Assembly: GCF_900141815.1 (NCBI RefSeq)
Contig: NZ_FQYR01000004.1
Location: 434,001-498,000, forward strand
Direction: 5' to 3'
From: Rubritalea squalenifaciens DSM 18772
GTDB lineage: Bacteria > Verrucomicrobiota > Verrucomicrobiia > Verrucomicrobiales > Akkermansiaceae
DNA: 64,000 nucleotides
Shown here piece by piece: positions 34,822 to 43,634 of this stretch. The translations under genes and the position numbers were made by a program. Numbering within the stretch: position 1 is the first letter of the stretch; every line of letters starts with the position of its first letter. The notes beneath the pieces are model-generated. The model saw only the letters and a program-made list of their open reading frames with translations. It ran no database searches and had not been told where the DNA came from.

Positions 34822-35133
34822 GGGGGCAGTGTCGAGCCTCGCAGTCGAAGTTTCAAGCGGATACAGGAAGTGAGTTGATTTTCATTCACTTGGATCAGTG
34901 CGGGTAGTTTTCTGGGGGTTCTTAAGTTTTTATTTGTTAGTGAATTGTGTTGTTTTTGAAGTGGTTTGTGGGAACAGAATGGTTGAAATTCCCGGCGGAT
35001 GGCGCACGTAAAGAAAAGCTAAGCCCTGATGAGTGAAAGGGCGCTGGGCTTTTTTCGTGTTAGATTCGTTATGATCTGGCCAAAAGCCTCGGAAAATAGT
35101 AAAGAAAGGTTAAACATTCACCCAGCCACAAAG
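34822..35133. other. Divergent leader between aguB and ftsZ
   Basis: 312 bases without a gene. An open frame continues upstream of ftsZ to 35029 but lacks FtsZ similarity. Near the right end (35015-35056) lies a switch-like hairpin, described separately. No sigma-70 promoter with good spacing was seen. Confidence 0.5.
35019..35056 (+). promoter_or_regulatory. Terminator-like hairpin in the ftsZ leader, with an alternative pairing
   Basis: Arms aagccc (35021-35026) and gggctt (35046-35051) form a stem followed by a T-run (35051-35055). The same left arm can instead pair as gccct (35023-35027) with agggc (35038-35042), so the two folds exclude each other. It stands about 78 bases ahead of the ftsZ ATG, as an attenuator would. 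Ligand or mechanism unknown. Confidence 0.45.
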
Positions 35134-36771
35134 ATGATTGAATATCAACGCGACCAGCAACAGACCATCCCCGATTCTCAGGTTAAAATCATAGGAATTG
35201 GAGGTGCTGGAGCCAACATGATCGACCGTGTAGCACTGGACGGAATGGAAGGAGCCGAGCTGCTCGCCCTGAATACCGATTCACGTACCTTGGCGAGTTC
35301 CGTGGCAGGCGAAAAGATCCAGCTGGGTAAGAAGCTGACCAAAGGACTTGGTTGTGGTGGTGATCCTGAGCTTGGTCTGCAGGCAGCGCAGGAAGTGGAG
35401 ACCGAGCTCCGCGACTCACTGCGTGACCGCAAAATGGTATTCGTCTGTGTGGGTCTCGGTGGTGGTACTGGTTCCGGTGCGGCACCCTTGGTCACCCGCG
35501 TGGCTCGTGAGATGGGAGCTTTTGTCGTGGTCTTCGCGACAATGCCTTTCGTCTTTGAAGGTCGTCGTCGTCGTGAGCAGGCAGAGACCGCGCTCAACGA
35601 ACTCTCTGTGATCGCGAATGCGCTAGTCACCTTTGATAACACCCGCATGGGTGAATTGGTCCTCGCTGCCCAGGGTATCCATGATGCCTTTGCAGCAGCC
35701 GACCGAATGATTTCTGAAAGTATCCGTGCCGTGACCCGTCTGGTCATTCGTCCGGGTATCATCAATGTGGGGCTGGATGATCTGATGTCCGCTCTCCGCA
35801 CGACTCGTTCACGTTGTCTCTTTGGTTCCGGTATTGCGCGCGGTGAGAACCGTAGCCAAGCCGCTCTCAAGAATGCACTCAACAGCCCACTATTGGATAA
35901 AGGCCGTTTGCTGAGAAATGCCCAGACCGCTCTGGTTCACATCTGTGGCGGTGAAGGGATGACCTTGTTCGAGGTAGAGCTACTCATGCGTGAGTTGACC
36001 AAGAACGTTCCTGAAAATGCCCATATTCTCTTCGGTGCCGCCGTGGATGACAGCATGGGAGACAGCTTGAGCGTGACGATCATCAGTTCACTCCCTGAGA
36101 GCCAGCTGCATTCTCGTGACGAGGTGCCTGTGATTGAAGTGCATACCTCAAAGCCTGAACCTAAGGAAGAGCCAAAGGCTGCACCGGCTCCTGCTCCAGT
36201 GGCTGAGACAGTAACTACGCCGCAGCCGGAACCTGCTCCAGAACCAACACCTGAGCCTGAAGAGGAACCTGAGGTCTTTGGTGCCGACACGATGCGTGTG
36301 ACGGTGAAGCAAGAGCCAGCTCCCGTCATGGAGGAGCCGGAGCCCCTTCTGGAAGAAGATGAGGAAGATTCCTATGAGGAGGAGAGTGTTACCCTGAGTC
36401 TCAATGAAGAGCCTGTAGAAGCTGAAGACGAAGAGGAGGAGGAAGTTTATTTTGAAGAGGAAACAGTAGTCCATGATGAGGTGGAAACCCCAGACTACCA
36501 GGATCCTGAAGAAGATGAGGAGGAAGGTGAGTACCCGCATGAGGAGCCAATGCAGGCTAGTCAGGATGTGGTTGCAGATCTGGATTTCTCACAGAAAGCA
36601 GATCTCAATCTTGAGCCAGCTCCACATCCAGAGCCGGCCCCCAAACCCAAGGTGCCGCAGGGTGAGTTAGCTCTGGATGGAGGCCCGAGAGGTAAATTTG
36701 AGGGTGAGGCGCCCAATCTCTTTGAAGGCGAAGATCTGGATATCCCGCCATTCATGCGCAAGAAGCGTTAG
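35134..36771 (+). CDS. ftsZ: Cell division GTPase FtsZ
   Basis: 545 residues from ATG 35134 (Met-Ile-Glu-Tyr); upstream codons are not FtsZ-like. Nucleotide binding: Gly-Ile-Gly-Gly-Ala-Gly-Ala-Asn (21-28), the tubulin signature loop GGGTGSG (109-115), Pro-Phe-Val-Phe-Glu-Gly-Arg-Arg-Arg (138-146). The T7 loop reads Ile-Asn-Val-Gly-Leu-Asp-Asp (210-216): the Asp at the E. coli 209 position is Gly, while the 212-equivalent Asp216 is kept. After the globular domain (to about 320) comes a very long Pro/Glu-rich acidic linker of about 210 residues, ending in the tail DIPPFMRKKR, the binding site for FtsA-type partners. It forms the division ring. No ftsA or ftsQ adjoins it. Confidence 0.95.
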   Translation: MIEYQRDQQQTIPDSQVKIIGIGGAGANMIDRVALDGMEGAELLALNTDSRTLASSVAGEKIQLGKKLTKGLGCGGDPELGLQAAQEVETELRDSLRDRKMVFVCVGLGGGTGSGAAPLVTRVAREMGAFVVVFATMPFVFEGRRRREQAETALNELSVIANALVTFDNTRMGELVLAAQGIHDAFAAADRMISESIRAVTRLVIRPGIINVGLDDLMSALRTTRSRCLFGSGIARGENRSQAALKNALNSPLLDKGRLLRNAQTALVHICGGEGMTLFEVELLMRELTKNVPENAHILFGAAVDDSMGDSLSVTIISSLPESQLHSRDEVPVIEVHTSKPEPKEEPKAAPAPAPVAETVTTPQPEPAPEPTPEPEEEPEVFGADTMRVTVKQEPAPVMEEPEPLLEEDEEDSYEEESVTLSLNEEPVEAEDEEEEEVYFEEETVVHDEVETPDYQDPEEDEEEGEYPHEEPMQASQDVVADLDFSQKADLNLEPAPHPEPAPKPKVPQGELALDGGPRGKFEGEAPNLFEGEDLDIPPFMRKKR

Positions 36772-36795
36772 TAGTAGCTTATCCCACTTTAAGAT

Positions 36796-36829
36796 AAAAA
36801 AGCTCAATGGAATTTCCATTGAGCTTTTT
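36796..36829. terminator. Bidirectional terminator between ftsZ and the peroxiredoxin
   Basis: Perfect 10-bp stem agctcaatgg/ccattgagct flanked by A-run and T-run, extending the pairing to 14 bp. It serves both convergent genes. Confidence 0.9.
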
Positions 36830-36855
36830 GTTTTGAACTGTGTTGAAGCCGATGA

Positions 36856-37347
36856 CTAGAGGCCCTTAAGGCACTCTTTGACGGCGGCAAAGTCTGGAAG
36901 GTCTTTCGGGTGATCCTGGATATCGATGAGTTGTACAACCCCGGCCTTGTCGATCACAAAGGCGGAACGCTTGGAAACGCCGCCCATGATGAGATTTGCC
37001 TCAGGGAGGAACTGCTCATAGGCTACACCGTAAGCTTTGGAAACTGCGTGTTCGTAGTCGCTGAGTAGTGGAAGCTTGATGCCTTCTTTCTGTGCCCAGA
37101 CTTCCTGTACAAATGGATTGTCTCCAGAGATTGCAAATACCTTGGCGCCCAGGTCGGCGTACTCATTGATGCTGTTGGTGATGTCGCAGAGCTCAGTGGT
37201 GCACACGCCTGTGAAGGCCATTGGCACGAAGAGGAGAAGGATGTTGGACTCCCCAATGTGGTCGGAAAGGGTCACTGTTTCTGGACCGTCGGCTGTTTTG
37301 GTGACGAGGGTGAAATCCGGGGCTTTATCGCCAATTTTGATAGACAT
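36856..37347 (-). CDS. Peroxiredoxin (AhpC/TSA family)
   Basis: 163 residues from ATG 37347 (Met-Ser-Ile-Lys-Ile); upstream codons to 37395 are not homologous. The peroxidatic site is FTGVCTTELC with the first Cys in the Thr-x-x-Cys setting; the second Cys four positions on could be a resolving or accessory Cys. Pro-Asp-Phe-Thr-Leu near the start and Arg-Ser-Ala-Phe-Val-Ile-Asp near 127 complete the fold. It resembles AhpE-type peroxiredoxins and reduces peroxides with thiol donors. Cytoplasmic, divergent from ilvA. Confidence 0.92.
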   Translation of the reverse strand: MSIKIGDKAPDFTLVTKTADGPETVTLSDHIGESNILLLFVPMAFTGVCTTELCDITNSINEYADLGAKVFAISGDNPFVQEVWAQKEGIKLPLLSDYEHAVSKAYGVAYEQFLPEANLIMGGVSKRSAFVIDKAGVVQLIDIQDHPKDLPDFAAVKECLKGL

Positions 37348-37523
37348 GGTTGTATTCGTATTAGGTTTAGAAAACTGATGGATAACATGCTTCACCTAGC
37401 AGAGGAATACAAGGTGAGATTGAAGCATTCTGCCGGGAGGGGCATCTTCAGTAAATCAGGGGGCAAGACGGTATTGAATCTTGACCATGGCGTAGGGGAT
37501 GGGAGTATTCCGCCTTACAAACC

Positions 37524-39056
37524 ATGGACAAAGAGCAACTTTTTCAAGAGATATTGATGGCTAGGCAGCGTGTGTACGCTGCAGGTAAACCAACGCCCTT
37601 GCAGAAGTTGCCAATTATTGGATACGACTGCGAGGTCTGGGCTAAGCGCGAGGACCTAGGGCCGATCAAGGCCTACAAGTGGCGCGGAGCCTACAATGCC
37701 GTAGCTTGTCTGACCCCGGAGCAACGCGCCAAGGGGATCGTGGCTGCCTCGGCTGGCAACCATGGCCAGGGCGTAGCCCGTGCAGCCAGAAAGCTGGGCT
37801 GCGACTGTATCATTTTCATGCCGCTTTCCACTCCCGAGGTGAAGCAAAACGAGGTGATGCGCCATGGCGGTGATCACGTGCAGATCCGCTTGATCGGTGA
37901 CAGTTATGATGAGGCAGGTCTCGCTGCGCGTGAGTACTGCGAGGAAGTGGGAGCAGTCTATGTACACCCATACAATGATCTCGCGACTATGGGCGGCCAA
38001 GGCACCTTGGCAGATGAAATTGTCATGAGTGGCGAAGGCCCGTTTGATCGAGTCTACATTGCCATCGGTGGAGGTGGTCTGGCTGCGTCTGTAAGCTGCT
38101 GGTTGAAGCGCTACTGGCCGGACTGCAAGATCATCGGTGTGGAAGGAAAGGACCAGGCCTCTATGAAGGCCGCTATTGAGGCAGGTAAGCCAGTGGAGCT
38201 AGAGTATCTGGATGTCTTCTGTGATGGTACGGCTGTTAGAAAAGTCGGTGAGAATACATTTAAGATTTGTAACGAACTTCTCGATGAGATCGTGACTGTG
38301 ACCAATGATGAGGTCTGTCACGCCGTGCGTCGCCTCTGGGAAACCGTCCGGGCGATCCCTGAGCCCAGTGGAGCCATGGGTTTGGCTGCGATCACCAAGG
38401 ACTACGAGTCAGGCAAGATCAAGCCAGGTGAGAAGGTGCTTACGATTGTCTGTGGCGCGAACATGGACTTTGCTCAGCTGGCGAATATCTCGCGCCGTGC
38501 GGGTATAGGTTCCAGACATCGCCGTTTCCTTCGCGTGCCGATTCCTGAGGGCAAGGGCTCGCTGGTCGAATTCCTCAAAGAGCTTCCTAAAGATGTCAGT
38601 ATTGTTGATCTCCAATACGGTCGCACTGATTCAGAGGTGCAGTACCCAGTCCTCGGACTCATTGGTACCAAGGACGACTACGCAGCCATCGATGCGTTGC
38701 TAGAGCGCCGTGGTGCCAAGGCGGCTGATGTCTCTACTGAGGAGATCGTGGGCTACCGTATCATCAACTACGATCCAGACCTCTTTACTTACCCGCTCTT
38801 CGTAAACGTCGAGTTTCCGGAACGTGCAGGTGCCTTCCTGCAGTTCATGTCGCATGTGAAGGGAATCGCCAGCTTGTGCTACTTCAACTACGAATACTCC
38901 GGTGAGCGCGTTGGCCGCGCCCTCGTGGGGATGGAGTTCGACAGCCAAGAGGATCACGACAAGTGCGTGACCATGCTGAAGGAAATGGTCGGCGGAGACA
39001 TCCGCGACGTGAAACCTGTCAGCGAAGGAACGCTGAAGCGTTTGCTGGGGGAGTGA
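37524..39056 (+). CDS. ilvA: Threonine dehydratase (biosynthetic, with regulatory domain)
   Basis: 510 residues. The PLP Lys52 lies in [11 protein letters not shown], Ser-Ala-Gly-Asn-His-Gly-Gln-Gly is the phosphate loop pair near 76, and Gly-Gly-Gly-Gly-Leu near 178 holds the cofactor phosphate. The C-terminal third (about 330-510) has two ACT-like repeats, as in the isoleucine-inhibited biosynthetic form. It deaminates threonine to 2-oxobutanoate for isoleucine synthesis. The Ala-Tyr-Lys-Trp-Arg form replaces the commoner Ser-Phe-Lys-Leu-Arg. Cytoplasmic; single gene. Confidence 0.93.
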   Translation: MDKEQLFQEILMARQRVYAAGKPTPLQKLPIIGYDCEVWAKREDLGPIKAYKWRGAYNAVACLTPEQRAKGIVAASAGNHGQGVARAARKLGCDCIIFMPLSTPEVKQNEVMRHGGDHVQIRLIGDSYDEAGLAAREYCEEVGAVYVHPYNDLATMGGQGTLADEIVMSGEGPFDRVYIAIGGGGLAASVSCWLKRYWPDCKIIGVEGKDQASMKAAIEAGKPVELEYLDVFCDGTAVRKVGENTFKICNELLDEIVTVTNDEVCHAVRRLWETVRAIPEPSGAMGLAAITKDYESGKIKPGEKVLTIVCGANMDFAQLANISRRAGIGSRHRRFLRVPIPEGKGSLVEFLKELPKDVSIVDLQYGRTDSEVQYPVLGLIGTKDDYAAIDALLERRGAKAADVSTEEIVGYRIINYDPDLFTYPLFVNVEFPERAGAFLQFMSHVKGIASLCYFNYEYSGERVGRALVGMEFDSQEDHDKCVTMLKEMVGGDIRDVKPVSEGTLKRLLGE

Positions 39057-39145
39057 AACAATTTTAAACTGAACAGAAAAGGTAGCAGGCCAAGAATTTA
39101 GACTGTTTAGTGATGAGGTTTACATAAAATATTAGTGGGATTTAA

Positions 39146-39463
39146 ATGGGGCATAGCTACATAGTAGGTGAAGGCCTGGAGTTTCAGGTTAGGGATGCAG
39201 TTTGTGAATTTATTTTGGAGAGCTTGTCCCTAATCGATAATTGGCACTCAGCATCAGCCCGTACCATGGTTGTAGGATGGCATGATTCTTGGTCAAATTT
39301 TCCTCCAGGATGCAAGGAGTTGGAAGTATGCTTAATGAGTAGAGTAGATCGAGAAGAAGTATGTCTTAAGCTTAAGCAAGATGTGATCCCTAGTTTAATT
39401 AAAGGTTCCGAAGCTGAGGATACAGCATGGAAAATGCTAAAACTAATAGAAAGTTGCGGCTAA
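39146..39463 (+). CDS. Small protein of unknown function
   Basis: 105 residues. A mix of amphipathic helices and a central Trp-rich stretch (Asp-Asn-Trp-His, Gly-Trp-His-Asp-Ser-Trp) with four Cys. No signal peptide, no family recognised. The base composition is more A+T rich than the neighbours. It has its own strong terminator. Such small, composition-shifted genes may be recent arrivals; an immunity-like role is only a guess. The 89-base gap to ilvA holds no terminator. Confidence 0.55.
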   Translation: MGHSYIVGEGLEFQVRDAVCEFILESLSLIDNWHSASARTMVVGWHDSWSNFPPGCKELEVCLMSRVDREEVCLKLKQDVIPSLIKGSEAEDTAWKMLKLIESCG

Positions 39464-39486
39464 TGGTGTTCATTGAACCAAAAAGA

Positions 39487-39517
39487 AAAGGCTCAGGGTG
39501 TTCCCTGAGCCTTTTTT
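39487..39517. terminator. Bidirectional terminator
   Basis: Perfect stem aaaaggctcaggg/ccctgagcctttt with a TGTT loop, flanked by A-run and T-run. It serves the small gene and the convergent large fusion gene. Confidence 0.92.
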
Positions 39518-39538
39518 GTTAGTTTGTGATCTTGTGGT

Positions 39539-42500
39539 TTACTCTACGATCAGTTCGCCCTTCATGACGGTCCAGTGGCCGGGGAAGGTGCAGACGAATG
39601 GGTACTTGCCTGGCTTCTTCGGAGCGATGAAGCGCAGAGTCTGTGAACTGTGCGGTTCTAGCAGGCGTGAGTGGTGGAGGATGCGCTTGTCATCAGGCAC
39701 GTAGTGCTTCTTGGCGCCATTCGCATCCTTGGCCATGTCATTGGCAGCCATGCCAATTTCTTGGATCGGGGTGCCTTGCTCAAGGATGAGTACGTTGTGC
39801 TGGGTGGCGTCCGGGTTATTGAAGATAAACTTCACTGGTGCGCCGGCTTTCACCTTAAGCGTGGATTTATCAAACTGAATGCGTTCTGGCACGCAGCCGA
39901 GTTGCACGGTTTGAAGTCCCTTTTGTTTGTCGAAGGCTTTCTCCTCGGCGGTGCGTGTATCCTTAGCTTTCTTCTCCTCTTTGCCGAGACTCTTGAGCTG
40001 CTTCGGAGTATCTTGAGTCCAGTAGGGGCGGAGCGCCTTGGATTCAAAGGAAGTCTGAATGGCATAGGTGAGGTGTTTGCCTGCTGGTTGTGCCAGCACT
40101 GGCTGGATAGCATCGAAGGCTTCCTGTGTGCCGATGTAGCTTGAGCAGATGACGGCTTCTCGCCGAACGTGCTGAGATGGGTGCTCGGCGCCGTACTTCA
40201 GAAGAGCGTTCACTTTTTCAGCTGGCATTTCCTCTGCCCAGAAGCGCAGCGGGCCATAGGCGGCTGCAGCGATGAGGTGGTTGTCTGAATGGATGAGGAT
40301 GCGGACGAGATCCGACTTTTTCTTACCGATGCCTTGGTATACCCAGAGAGCTTCGAGCAAGGCGTGCTGGTCTTTGCTGTTTCTAACAGTCCAGGTGTTC
40401 AGGGCATTGAGGACTTCGTTCTTGTCGCGGGTACGGAGCTCGCGGCGGGCCCAGTTGCGGACGCGGATCTGGCCTGACTTAAGGTGATTGAGCAGCTCGA
40501 CAACGGTCGCGTCTTCGATCTTGGGAGCATCGGCGAGTGTGGCACCTTTGGGAACGACGCGCCAGATGCGGCCAGCCTTGCGGTCGCGACGTGGATCACG
40601 CAGGGAGTACTGGGCGTGACCTTTGACCGGGTTGTACCAGTCACAGATGTACATGGCTCCGCGTGGGCCGAACTTGAGGTCGACTGGGATGAAGGAAAGA
40701 TTGGTAGAGAAGATGAGGTCGAATTTCTTCTCTTCGGCGAAGTGATCTTCCTTCTCGGTCCAGGTGTGGAACTCGACGTTGTTAGTGGGTTTGTAGCGGT
40801 TCTTTACGAAGCCGCCCTGCATTTCCTCAGGCCAGAAGGAGAAGTCCACGAAGTCGTGACCACAGACGCCGGAGTAGGCTTGGATGCCCTGTGGCTTAGG
40901 ATGGAGCTGAGGGTAGGGGGCGTTGGTGGCGTGGAAAGTGGAGCCGAAGACCGGGTGAGAGGCTACATGGTTGCCCCATTTGTCGAAGGTCACACCCCAT
41001 GGGTTGGTGTTAAAGTAAGAACCGAAGTCGGTGAGCTTGCGGGTCTTTGGATTATAGAGGAACCAAGATGAGTCTCTAACGCGGATCGGGCCGTATGGTG
41101 TTTCGACCTGGGAATGATGGAAGACGGACTCACGGAAGAGGAGGTCTCCGCCTGGTGTCCAAGCGAAGTCATGCAGGGAATGGTGGGAGTCTTCACAGCC
41201 GAATCCGGTGTAAATGATTTCACTGGTGTCGGCTTTGTCGTCACCATCGGTGTCCTTCAGGTAGGTGAGGTGTGGCTGTTCGGAGCAGTAGACACCGCCT
41301 TCACCATCGAGCACGAAGGAAAGGGGGATGTGCAGGTCGTCAGCAAAGGTGGTGCACTTGTCTGCCTTGCCGTTCTGGTCAGTATCTTCGAGAATGATGA
41401 TCTTATCAGCAGGCTTTTGGCCTGGGTAGATGTGTGGGTAGGCGGTAGAGCAGGAGACCCAGAGTCGTCCTTTGGCATCCCAACGGATGGAGATCGGGCA
41501 TGCCAATTCCGGGAAGTCTTTCTCAGAGGCGAAGCAGTTGACCTCGAATCGTGGATCAATCTTGAAAGCTTTGAGTTCGTCCTCAGGGCTCATGAACTCG
41601 TTTGCGCCGATGGCGAGCAGGACGTCGTCCATCTTAGGAAGATTAGAGTCGTCCGGTTGGGTAGGTGTGCCTGCGGCAGTGGCGTGAATGGCTTTGAAGC
41701 GGTTCTCGACCATCAGGTCAAAGTTGCGCATGGCCGGGAGGAAGTCGAGATAGCCATAGGAGCCGCTGCGACCACCAACGTAGTAGAAGGTATTGAGCGG
41801 ACGGTAGCGGTAGAAGAACTGGTCGGCTTTGTCGATGACGAGAGCGCGGAGGCCTTCATTGATTGATGGGTCCTCCAGATTGAAGAGGGACTTGAAGGTG
41901 TTCTTGGCAAATATGGAGTGGCCGTATTCAGTGAGGCTATTGCCGTCTGAGGTGCGGTTCAGCTTGACTCCCTTGCCTCCTGAATAAGAACTGTCAATGA
42001 ATGCGATTTTGTTAGAAGTGGCTACCTCCTTCATCGCCTCGGTGTAGAGGGCGATGTTCTTATTGTTCATCTCAGCAGCATTTACCTGCTCAGTATCTTC
42101 GTTCGGTGTAGGGGAGAGGAGAACGATCTGTGGTGCAGTCTTGCCGTTGTAGGCGCGTGACTTGAGATGTTTGAGGAATTTGTCGAGGCGCTGCTTGAAG
42201 GATTCCAGTCCCTCTTTGCCTGCAAAGGATTCGTTGTAGCCAAAGGCTGCGATGATGACGTCTGTCTTATAGTAGAGTAGATGTTGGTCGAGAGTACCGA
42301 AGTTGTCCGGGCGAGGCATGATGTCGATCTCATCGGCTGGCCAAGCAAAGTTACGTACTTCGAGTTCGTGCTTTGGTAAGTGCTGATGGATGAGAGTCTC
42401 AAGGTGACCGTAGCGACGTTCATTGTCTAACAACAGGTTTCCGATAAGAGCTATATGGCTCTTTGGGGCGATTTCAAGAGGCAGCTTGGTCTCAATAGGA

Positions 42501-43630
42501 GCGGTAGCCTTTGGCTTAGGAGATGATTTCTTGTTGATGTAGTACTGGGCCAATTTGGGATCTTTCTTAGCCTTTGGGCCGTCCAGTTTGGTGTACTTGG
42601 CGTCTTTCTTCTTGGCCGGCTTTGCCTTTGGTTCAGGCATAATAGGAGACTTGAGGTCCTGTAGGTCGGCTGGCTTCACGTTCTTTACATGGCCGCCCAT
42701 TTTGAAGGTAGTCGGCTTGTAAGGACCTACGAAGTCGATGTTGGCCTTGGCGTCGATCTTGTCTTCCAGGCCGATTGCCCAGAAAACACCGTTGAGCACG
42801 AGGCGACGGTAGTCGGGATCCAGAATGTCTTCGGATGCACCTTGTGTGGAGTGGAAGACGCGAGCTTGCTTGCCATTCTTAGCAGTGTAGTGGCGTGTCC
42901 AAGTACAAGGCACTGGCGGTTTCTTGGCATCCAGGGCCGCGTCCTTTTTCATGGAGACCATGGGCTGGGAATTGGCGAGTACGGTGAAGTCATCACCAGC
43001 GATGCCATTGTAGCCACCTGCATAGCAGAAGGCACCATCGCCTACACCGCGAAGGATTGGGTGTTTCTTTTGCTCAGGAATGAGTTGAATGCGGGTGCCT
43101 TGCTTGTGGTTTCTTCCGTAGTGGCCCACCCAGGTGTTTCCAAGGATCTGGTGACCGAAGCCTTTCTCATAATCTTTGCCAGCGTACTTGAAGTCGAAGC
43201 GGGAGAATTTTTTGCCCTTGGGAATTTTAAAGGCGTGGGACGAAGTGCGCAGGCCGACCACTGGACCTCCGCGATCCAGATAGTCTACAATGTGCTGCAT
43301 CTGGTCATCTGGAAGATCAAGAAAGCGGGTAAAGATCACCATCAGGTCTGCCTCCTTAAGAGCTTCCAGCCCTTTGATATTGGAGGCTCCTGCTTCAATG
43401 TTGCCATTTTTATCGACTCCAAACAGGACGGTGGTTTTGAAACCCTGGCGTTCTGCAAGAATGCGGGCCAGAGCTGGGCAAGTCTGCTCGGCGCGGTACT
43501 CATGGTCTGAGGCTACAAAGACGATGTGCTTGCCCTTGCCGGGGCCCGACTTTCCATCGTAGCTGATTTGAGCGTGCAGGATTAGGGGGCAGAGTAGGAA
43601 GAGGAGTAAGAGGAGTAAGATTGATTTCAT
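39539..43630 (-). CDS. ThuA / SGNH / PVC-type dehydrogenase / HEAT / cupredoxin fusion protein
   Basis: 1363 residues in one uninterrupted frame, with a signal peptide (about 1-21). Domains in order: ThuA-like (about 32-300; Ala-Ser-Asp-His-Glu-Tyr-Arg near 40-46); an SGNH hydrolase-like domain (about 390-620) in which the Ser block reads Ile-Gly-Asn-Leu-Leu-Leu-Asp-Asn and the His block Thr-Glu-Tyr-Gly-His; a PVC-type membrane-bound dehydrogenase beta-propeller (about 690-1060, Trp-Asp-Ala-Lys-Gly-Arg-Leu-Trp-Val, Cys-Asp-Trp-Tyr-Asn-Pro); HEAT-like repeats (about 1075-1200); and a C-terminal cupredoxin with a full type 1 copper set, His1278, Cys1347, His1352, Met1356. Other proteins of this class often end in a CxxCH heme domain; none is seen, so copper may replace heme as the electron acceptor. 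Probably a periplasmic sugar-related oxidase or dehydrogenase; substrate unknown. Four bases separate it from the upstream DsbD-N-like gene. Confidence 0.88.
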   Translation of the reverse strand: MKSILLLLLLFLLCPLILHAQISYDGKSGPGKGKHIVFVASDHEYRAEQTCPALARILAERQGFKTTVLFGVDKNGNIEAGASNIKGLEALKEADLMVIFTRFLDLPDDQMQHIVDYLDRGGPVVGLRTSSHAFKIPKGKKFSRFDFKYAGKDYEKGFGHQILGNTWVGHYGRNHKQGTRIQLIPEQKKHPILRGVGDGAFCYAGGYNGIAGDDFTVLANSQPMVSMKKDAALDAKKPPVPCTWTRHYTAKNGKQARVFHSTQGASEDILDPDYRRLVLNGVFWAIGLEDKIDAKANIDFVGPYKPTTFKMGGHVKNVKPADLQDLKSPIMPEPKAKPAKKKDAKYTKLDGPKAKKDPKLAQYYINKKSSPKPKATAPIETKLPLEIAPKSHIALIGNLLLDNERRYGHLETLIHQHLPKHELEVRNFAWPADEIDIMPRPDNFGTLDQHLLYYKTDVIIAAFGYNESFAGKEGLESFKQRLDKFLKHLKSRAYNGKTAPQIVLLSPTPNEDTEQVNAAEMNNKNIALYTEAMKEVATSNKIAFIDSSYSGGKGVKLNRTSDGNSLTEYGHSIFAKNTFKSLFNLEDPSINEGLRALVIDKADQFFYRYRPLNTFYYVGGRSGSYGYLDFLPAMRNFDLMVENRFKAIHATAAGTPTQPDDSNLPKMDDVLLAIGANEFMSPEDELKAFKIDPRFEVNCFASEKDFPELACPISIRWDAKGRLWVSCSTAYPHIYPGQKPADKIIILEDTDQNGKADKCTTFADDLHIPLSFVLDGEGGVYCSEQPHLTYLKDTDGDDKADTSEIIYTGFGCEDSHHSLHDFAWTPGGDLLFRESVFHHSQVETPYGPIRVRDSSWFLYNPKTRKLTDFGSYFNTNPWGVTFDKWGNHVASHPVFGSTFHATNAPYPQLHPKPQGIQAYSGVCGHDFVDFSFWPEEMQGGFVKNRYKPTNNVEFHTWTEKEDHFAEEKKFDLIFSTNLSFIPVDLKFGPRGAMYICDWYNPVKGHAQYSLRDPRRDRKAGRIWRVVPKGATLADAPKIEDATVVELLNHLKSGQIRVRNWARRELRTRDKNEVLNALNTWTVRNSKDQHALLEALWVYQGIGKKKSDLVRILIHSDNHLIAAAAYGPLRFWAEEMPAEKVNALLKYGAEHPSQHVRREAVICSSYIGTQEAFDAIQPVLAQPAGKHLTYAIQTSFESKALRPYWTQDTPKQLKSLGKEEKKAKDTRTAEEKAFDKQKGLQTVQLGCVPERIQFDKSTLKVKAGAPVKFIFNNPDATQHNVLILEQGTPIQEIGMAANDMAKDANGAKKHYVPDDKRILHHSRLLEPHSSQTLRFIAPKKPGKYPFVCTFPGHWTVMKGELIVE

Positions 43631-43634
43631 AGAA

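Noticed and set aside
34990-35056. Resemblance to a fluoride riboswitch (ATGG ... CTGATG) before ftsZ
   Set aside because: The order and spacing of the conserved pieces do not fit the consensus, and no fluoride-linked gene follows.
35029-35133. Extended start of FtsZ at the upstream codon
   Set aside because: The extra 35 residues lie across the hairpin with T-run and have no FtsZ similarity; the ATG at 35134 gives a normal N-terminus.
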